A DNA stretch of 8,944 nt. It comes from Prevotellaceae bacterium. Lineage in GTDB: Bacteria > Bacteroidota > Bacteroidia > Bacteroidales > UBA932. Position numbers and translations under genes: made by a program. The notes under the pieces were generated by a model. It was not told the origin of the DNA. It worked only from the letters and a program-made list of their open reading frames with translations, and did no database searches. Shown piece by piece: positions 4,400-8,944 of the stretch (its first letter is position 1; each line of letters begins with the position of its first letter). The stretch covers positions 1-8,944 of the forward strand of contig JAIRLF010000177.1 of assembly GCA_031259655.1 (NCBI GenBank). Reading direction: 5' to 3'.

Positions 4400-6973
4400 A
4401 TGAGACTATCTTTACTAAAAGTTTTTTTTGCAGTTTTATGTTGCTGCAGTGCAATAGTTACTAATGGACAGATAACGATTCACGGGACGCTCGTCGATAA
4501 GTTATCGAAAGAACCCGTAGTGGGCGCCGTCGTCATAGCCAGGGAGACCGACGCCGTCGCAGTCAGTCAGATAAACGGCTTTTTCCGGTTGAATCTGGCT
4601 CAGGGAACACAGACAATCCTGATAACTCTCGTCGGTTATATTCCGAAAGAAATAGAGGTAGCAAACGTATCCGATTTAGGGACAATAGAGTTGGAAACCG
4701 ATGCGTTGGAACTCGATGGCGTTATGGTTGTTTCGTCTTTTGCAAAAGACAGAGAAAGCCCTGTCGCCTTGTCTACAATCAAAGCTGAGACGATAGTGGA
4801 AAAATTGGGTTCGAAAGAATTTCCGGAGATACTGCGTTCAACGCCTTCGGTGTATGTGAGCAAGAGCGGCGGCGGATACGGCGATTCGCGCATCAATCTT
4901 AGAGGGTTCGATTCAAACAACATTGGTATTTTGGTCAATGGAGTTCCTGTCAACGACATGGAAAACGGCAAAGTTTACTGGTCGAACTGGGCAGGATTAG
5001 CCGATGTAACACGTATCATGCAAGTACAAAGAGGCATGGGCGCATCGAAACTGGCTATTTCTTCCGTCGGCGGGACGATAAATATTATCACTAAGAATAC
5101 CGATGCCGACAAAGGCGGCTCCGTTTATTCCGGATTCGGAAACGACGGTTACAATAAATATACGTTCAACCTCTCAACAGGATTGATGGAAAACGGTTGG
5201 GCTGTAACTGTTTCCGGAGGAACCACGTTTGGCGACGGATATATCGACGGAACAAATTTCAAGGCATATTCCTATTTTGCAAACGTTTCGAAAGTCATAT
5301 CTCCCAAACATCGAATTTCCTTACAGGCTTTCGGCGCTCCGCAATGGCACAATCAAAGAGGAACGCAGCATAAAATTTCGACATATAAAAACGAAAACCC
5401 CGACGTTCCGTTTTGGGTGAACGGCACAAAATTCAATTCCGATTACGGATACCGCAACGGCAAAATATATGGCGGCGGTTACGGATATAACGAATTTCAC
5501 AAACCGCAAATATCGCTGAACCATTATTGGGATATTGATGAAACTTCGACGCTTTCGACTGTTGCATACGTTTCGGTCGGGACAGGCGGCGGCAGACGAA
5601 TCAGTGGAACAGGCAATTATCGATACAGTCTGACATGGTATAACGGTACGCCAAACGACCTCAATTTCCTGACACATGGAGGAATATTGAATTTCGACCC
5701 CGCAATCGATGTAAATTCAGTTTCGGACGAGGGTTCGCAAATGATTATCAGCAATGCATTTAATAATCACGAATGGTATGGATTGCTAAGCACATACAAT
5801 AAATCGTTCAACAGTCTGAAAATAACTGCCGGCGTGGACGCCAAATATTATATCGGCAAACACGGTATGGAAATCGTTGATTTGCTTGGCGGTCGATATT
5901 TTCTTGATAATGCATATAACGTAAACCGGCCGGCGACAACTCAACTTAGAGCCGGCGACAAATTTTCGTATCACAACGATGGAATAGTTTCGTGGTTAGG
6001 TCTTTTCGGTCAAGTTGAATACGTAAAAAACAACTATTCGGCTTTTGTGTCGGCATCTTTTGCTTCAAACAGCTACAAGCGGCGTGATTATTTCAATTAT
6101 ACTAAAGAAAATCAATTGTCCGACAAGGTGAATTTCGTACCGTTCAGCATGAAAGGCGGCTTCAATTACAATCTGAACAAAAATCACAATCTGTTTGTAA
6201 ATGCCGGATATTTCACCCGTACGCCGTATTTCGATAACGCTTTTCTTAATTATAAAAACGACATAAACCCGGACGTCAAAATGGAGAAAATTGTATCCGG
6301 CGAAATCGGATATGGCTTTACTTCATCCATCTTTAAAGCAAAACTGAACGCGTACATCACAAACTGGAAAGATAAAACTCTTATCAGGACATATTCCGAT
6401 AATATGGTTGCAAATATTCCCGGAATCAATGCTTTACACAAAGGCGTCGAACTCGAAATACAGTTCAATCCTGTTTCGAAACTGTTTATCACCGGAATGT
6501 GTTCCTTAGGCGATTGGGTATGGCAGGATGATGTTAATTTCAAGGTCTTTGACGAAGGGCAAACTCTTCTATACAAATATAATGCTTATATTAAAGATGT
6601 TCACGTCGGCAATTCCGCCCAGCATACTGCTTTTCTGGGAATAGATTACGACGTGTTTAAATCAATCAGGATTGGAGCGAACATCAATTATTTCGGGAAA
6701 CATTTTGCCGAATTTGACCCGATAAATCGCACAAATGCTGATTATAAAGACGATTCGTGGCGTTTGCCGGACGCTACTATGGTTGATTTGAATATCCGCT
6801 GGAATTTCAATATCGGGAATCTGGACGCTACGCTTTACGGAAATATTGACAATCTGTTCGATAAAGAATATATTTCCGACGCTACCGACGGCAACAATCA
6901 CGATATGAACACGGCGCGAGTTTATTACGGTTTTGGACGGACATGGATTACAGGACTGAGAATCAATTTCTGA
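4400..6973 (+). CDS. TonB-dependent outer-membrane receptor (857 aa)
   Basis: The signal peptide MRLSLLKVFFAVLCCCSAIV is probably cleaved near TNG-QITI (residue 23). Residues about 25-115 form a carboxypeptidase-like regulatory domain (GTLVDKLSKEPVVGAVVIAR, FFRLNL, TLVGYI). Residues about 125-235 are the plug (RSTPSVYVSKSGGG, INLRGFDSNNIGILVNGVPVND, VQRGMGASKLAISSVGGTINIITK). The rest is a 22-strand-type barrel ending GLRINF, with the usual terminal Phe. Such receptors import bulky substrates using the inner-membrane TonB complex. It is shorter than SusC proteins and no SusD gene follows, so a siderophore, metal complex or other small ligand is more likely than glycans; the substrate cannot be read from sequence. 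The start at 4400 fits the signal peptide and the promoter just above. It probably heads an operon with the next two genes, 65 bp downstream. Confidence 0.93.
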   Translation: MRLSLLKVFFAVLCCCSAIVTNGQITIHGTLVDKLSKEPVVGAVVIARETDAVAVSQINGFFRLNLAQGTQTILITLVGYIPKEIEVANVSDLGTIELETDALELDGVMVVSSFAKDRESPVALSTIKAETIVEKLGSKEFPEILRSTPSVYVSKSGGGYGDSRINLRGFDSNNIGILVNGVPVNDMENGKVYWSNWAGLADVTRIMQVQRGMGASKLAISSVGGTINIITKNTDADKGGSVYSGFGNDGYNKYTFNLSTGLMENGWAVTVSGGTTFGDGYIDGTNFKAYSYFANVSKVISPKHRISLQAFGAPQWHNQRGTQHKISTYKNENPDVPFWVNGTKFNSDYGYRNGKIYGGGYGYNEFHKPQISLNHYWDIDETSTLSTVAYVSVGTGGGRRISGTGNYRYSLTWYNGTPNDLNFLTHGGILNFDPAIDVNSVSDEGSQMIISNAFNNHEWYGLLSTYNKSFNSLKITAGVDAKYYIGKHGMEIVDLLGGRYFLDNAYNVNRPATTQLRAGDKFSYHNDGIVSWLGLFGQVEYVKNNYSAFVSASFASNSYKRRDYFNYTKENQLSDKVNFVPFSMKGGFNYNLNKNHNLFVNAGYFTRTPYFDNAFLNYKNDINPDVKMEKIVSGEIGYGFTSSIFKAKLNAYITNWKDKTLIRTYSDNMVANIPGINALHKGVELEIQFNPVSKLFITGMCSLGDWVWQDDVNFKVFDEGQTLLYKYNAYIKDVHVGNSAQHTAFLGIDYDVFKSIRIGANINYFGKHFAEFDPINRTNADYKDDSWRLPDATMVDLNIRWNFNIGNLDATLYGNIDNLFDKEYISDATDGNNHDMNTARVYYGFGRTWITGLRINF

Positions 6974-7038
6974 GAATCACAAATACAAAAGGATGCGTAA
7001 GTTCTCTTTTATGGTTAAACTGTTAAAAACAAAATAGA

Positions 7039-7629
7039 ATGCAGGAATTTGCAGCACATATCGAAAAAGAGGACTTACATTCTTTATCGAACATTGTTTT
7101 TTCGGGCAAAATAGAGGTTGTAAACAGCATGGCTAAAGCCGAAAAAGCGGTTAAATATCTTTCGAGATTCGAACTGCTTGGTTTCGACACCGAAACAAAA
7201 CCGGCGTTTCACAAGGGGCAAAAACACAAAATCGCTTTGTTGCAACTCTCGTCCGATTCTTCCGCTTATTTGTTTCGTCTTCATGCGATTGGCATTCCCG
7301 ATTGTTTGGCGGGACTGTTAGAGCGTGAATCTATCAAGAAAATCGGGGCGGCTGTTCACGATGATATTAAGGGGCTTCAACGTATCCGGAAAATCAAACC
7401 GGGCGGATTTATCGATTTGCAGCACATCGTTCCAAAATACGGAATAGAGGATAAAAGCGTGCAAAAGATCGCGGCGATAGTGCTTAATGCCAAGATATCC
7501 AAATCGCAACGCCTTACAAACTGGGAAAACGAACAACTCACAGGTCTGCAACAGCGATATGCAGCTACCGACGCCTGGGTTTGTAGAGAGATATATGTTC
7601 AACTCGTTAATAATAACCAAAATGATTAA
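7039..7629 (+). CDS. DEDDy 3'-5' exonuclease, RNase D/WRN-like (196 aa)
   Basis: All three exonuclease motifs are present: Exo I GFDTET (Asp50, Glu52), Exo II AAVHDDIKGL (Asp108/109) and Exo III RYAATDAW (Tyr174, Asp178). The ISKSQRLTNWE stretch (153-163) is typical of the WRN-exonuclease/RNase D group. These use two metal ions to remove nucleotides from 3' ends. There is no HRDC domain, unlike full RNase D, so this is the compact catalytic-domain-only type common in Bacteroidetes; whether DNA or RNA is the substrate is not evident. It is cytoplasmic, with no signal peptide. The ATG at 7039 lies 65 bp after the receptor gene with no clear promoter between. Its stop overlaps the start of the next gene by 8 bases, so translation of the two may be coupled. 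Confidence 0.9.
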   Translation: MQEFAAHIEKEDLHSLSNIVFSGKIEVVNSMAKAEKAVKYLSRFELLGFDTETKPAFHKGQKHKIALLQLSSDSSAYLFRLHAIGIPDCLAGLLERESIKKIGAAVHDDIKGLQRIRKIKPGGFIDLQHIVPKYGIEDKSVQKIAAIVLNAKISKSQRLTNWENEQLTGLQQRYAATDAWVCREIYVQLVNNNQND

Positions 7630-8578
7630 ATATTCTTGTGTCCTGATTTACACATTTATTTTGTTTTGCGGTTCGGCGTCTGCACAGACGATTTTAAAAG
7701 CCGAATTATTGCTTGATACGAAATCCGATTTGGGCGAAGGCGCAATCTGGCATCCGGACGAAAAGAAACTTTACTGGGTCGACATCAATCAGGGATTCTT
7801 GCACTTGTACGACCCGTCGACAGGCAAAAACGAAACCATAGAACTCGGTCAAAAAGTCGGTACGGTAGTCCCGACAGACGAAGGCAACGCTATTGTCGCT
7901 CTCCATGACGGAATTTATCGCTATAGTTTCGTTGATAAAAAACTCGAACAGTTGCAGCCAAATCCCGAAAAAGCAACAACCAACAACCGTTTCAACGACG
8001 GCAAATGCGACCCGGCAGGACGTTTCTGGGTCGGCACGATTGGCGCCCGAAATTCCGCCGCTCTCTACCGAATGGATGCCGACAGGTCTATCCGCGTCAT
8101 GAAACGCGAAGTAGGAACTTCGAACGGTATAGTATGGTCGTTGGATAAAACGACAATGTACTACATTGATTCTAACACAGGTAAAGTCGTCGCCTACGAC
8201 TACGACAACCTTACAGGCGATATATCGAATCCGCGCGACGCCGTCGTTATCCCAAAGGGAATGGGCGGTCCCGACGGTTCGACAATCGACTCGGAAGGGA
8301 TGATTTGGGTCGCTCACTGGGGCGGTTCTTGCGTAGCGCGCTGGAATCCCAAAACAGGCGAACTCCTGTGCAAGGTCGAAATCCCGGCGCGACACGTTAC
8401 TTCCTGCGCTTTCGGCGGGGAAAATCTGGACACTCTGTACATAACAACGGCAAGAGAAGGTCTGAACAAAAACGATTTGCAAGAATATCCCTTAAGCGGA
8501 GGACTGTTTGTCGTGAAACCCGGAGTGAAAGGCGTAAAAGCAAATTTGTTTAAGGGAACAGAATTGACGGAATTTTAG
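7622..8578 (+). CDS. Exported SMP-30/gluconolactonase/LRE-family protein (318 aa)
   Basis: The signal peptide MIKYSCVLIYTFILFCGSASA has a likely cut before Gln22. The remainder is a six-bladed beta-propeller of usual length (about 295 aa). Metal and active-site positions of the SMP-30 family are present: Glu39 in LGEGAIW, Arg123 and Asn125 in NNRFNDGK, Asn168 in TSNGIVWS and Asp218 in GGPDGSTID. Family members hydrolyse sugar lactones such as gluconolactone, or other lactones and esters, with a divalent metal. The exported form would act in the periplasm. The start at 7622 gives a clean signal peptide and overlaps the exonuclease stop by 8 bases; the frame upstream of it is the shadow of the exonuclease gene. 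The substrate is unknown; the receptor upstream hints at periplasmic processing of an imported compound, which is inference. Confidence 0.9.
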   Translation: MIKYSCVLIYTFILFCGSASAQTILKAELLLDTKSDLGEGAIWHPDEKKLYWVDINQGFLHLYDPSTGKNETIELGQKVGTVVPTDEGNAIVALHDGIYRYSFVDKKLEQLQPNPEKATTNNRFNDGKCDPAGRFWVGTIGARNSAALYRMDADRSIRVMKREVGTSNGIVWSLDKTTMYYIDSNTGKVVAYDYDNLTGDISNPRDAVVIPKGMGGPDGSTIDSEGMIWVAHWGGSCVARWNPKTGELLCKVEIPARHVTSCAFGGENLDTLYITTAREGLNKNDLQEYPLSGGLFVVKPGVKGVKANLFKGTELTEF

Positions 8579-8585
8579 AAGGGAC

Positions 8586-8762
8586 AACGCTGTGTCGTCG
8601 AGGACGTCGATTTGTAGAGACGCAATATTTTGCGTCTCCACGTAGATTATGGCGTCGTCGAGGACACGCAATATATTGCGTCTCTACATCGGACAATGCT
8701 GTGGTCGTTGAGGGTGTCGTCGATTTGTAGAGACGCAATATATTGCGTCTCATTGCGTCTAC
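8586..8762. repeat. Three palindromic intergenic repeats (GTAGAGACGCAATAT type)
   Basis: Copies lie at 8614-8641, 8660-8687 and 8727-8762. The core ACGCAATATATTGCGT is a perfect palindrome in copies 2 and 3; copy 1 has one change. Copy 1 has both GTAGAG-type arms, copy 2 has lost the left arm, and copy 3 has a duplicated ATTGCGTCT at its right. Each is preceded by GTCGTCGAGGAC or a variant, giving a loose tandem of about 50-65 bp. They follow the lactonase stop and may fold into hairpins that end its transcript. Repeats of this kind are scattered between genes in many Bacteroidetes. Confidence 0.8.
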
Positions 8763-8944
8763 TCTTATATAACTTACCCCAACTTGGCAAGGCTGTCAAT
8801 GTAAGTATCCTATAATCACGGAAATACATTCAAGGCTGTTCACTTATGGGGGACTACGGATTTTTTTTTCATATTGGGATTAGATTGTTTAAAATTGAGA
8901 GTGTCGTAAATTTGAGCGGCATATTGATTAGCCCTGGACGGTTG
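8763..8944. other. AT-rich stretch; short open frame running off the right edge
   Basis: I see no convincing gene. The frame from ATG 8846 is open to the last base (33 codons, MGDYGFFFHIGIRLFKIESV...), with a 9-T run inside it. No promoter or known motif supports it. It could be the beginning of a gene or a chance frame; the downstream sequence is needed to tell. Confidence 0.25.

Noticed and set aside
7706..8482. Long open frame (258 codons) on the minus strand
   Set aside because: It lies wholly opposite the well-supported SMP-30 gene and its translation has no recognisable domain.
4400..8578. Polysaccharide utilisation locus
   Set aside because: No SusD-like gene or glycoside hydrolase is present, and the receptor is shorter than SusC proteins.
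8846..8944. A new gene starting at the right edge
   Set aside because: It has only 33 codons, contains a 9-T run and shows no promoter or family signal. It is kept as an unassigned open frame.

Overview
The window looks like chromosome of a Bacteroidales-type bacterium. Two genes carry the Bacteroidetes promoter pattern TTTG, 17-18 bases, TAnnTTTG (both read TACCTTTGCGC). Other lineage signs are a Bacteroides-type PcfJ-like protein, a TonB receptor with a carboxypeptidase-like N-terminal domain, little purine-rich ribosome-binding sequence, and short AT-rich intergenic repeats.

Left part (1-1530): accessory DNA, probably cargo of a conjugative or recombining element. It holds the 3' end of a pcfJ-like gene, then two small unrecognised genes on the minus strand (134 and 115 aa). 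Each small gene is preceded by the same hairpin leader and followed by the same short trailer, so they look like cassettes in an array. This block joins directly to a broken Ro60 (TROVE) gene that keeps only its von Willebrand A half, with the metal site intact and no start codon.

Middle part (2088-3160), the most interesting stretch: no protein gene but a cluster of small-RNA-like units. At least five distinct copies (three complete tandem repeats, one broken, plus two divergent members counted separately below) share one fold: a 7-bp end stem, an 8-nt 5' loop YGYCGTWG facing a 10-nt 3' loop ending TTRC, a second stem of about 7 bp, then a T-run. The last member carries a circularly permuted tRNA-like domain (T-arm, short closed acceptor stem, D-arm), the hallmark of YrlA-type bacterial Y RNAs, the RNA partners of Ro60. 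Position beside a Ro60 remnant, paired ends with conserved internal loops, and the tRNA mimic together make a Y RNA locus the best reading. Two copies of a roughly 90-bp MITE-like insert interrupt the array.

Right part (3160-8944): a convergent WYL-family transcription regulator with an internal 22-residue tandem duplication, then, divergently, a probable operon of TonB-dependent outer-membrane receptor, DEDDy 3'-5' exonuclease and exported SMP-30/gluconolactonase-type protein (the last two overlap by 8 bases). The window ends in palindromic intergenic repeats and a short open frame that runs off the edge.

How it fits together: the Ro60 fragment, Y RNA array and WYL regulator look like one RNA-quality-control locus whose protein half was broken when accessory DNA joined it. 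The receptor, exonuclease and lactonase genes appear to be ordinary neighbours.
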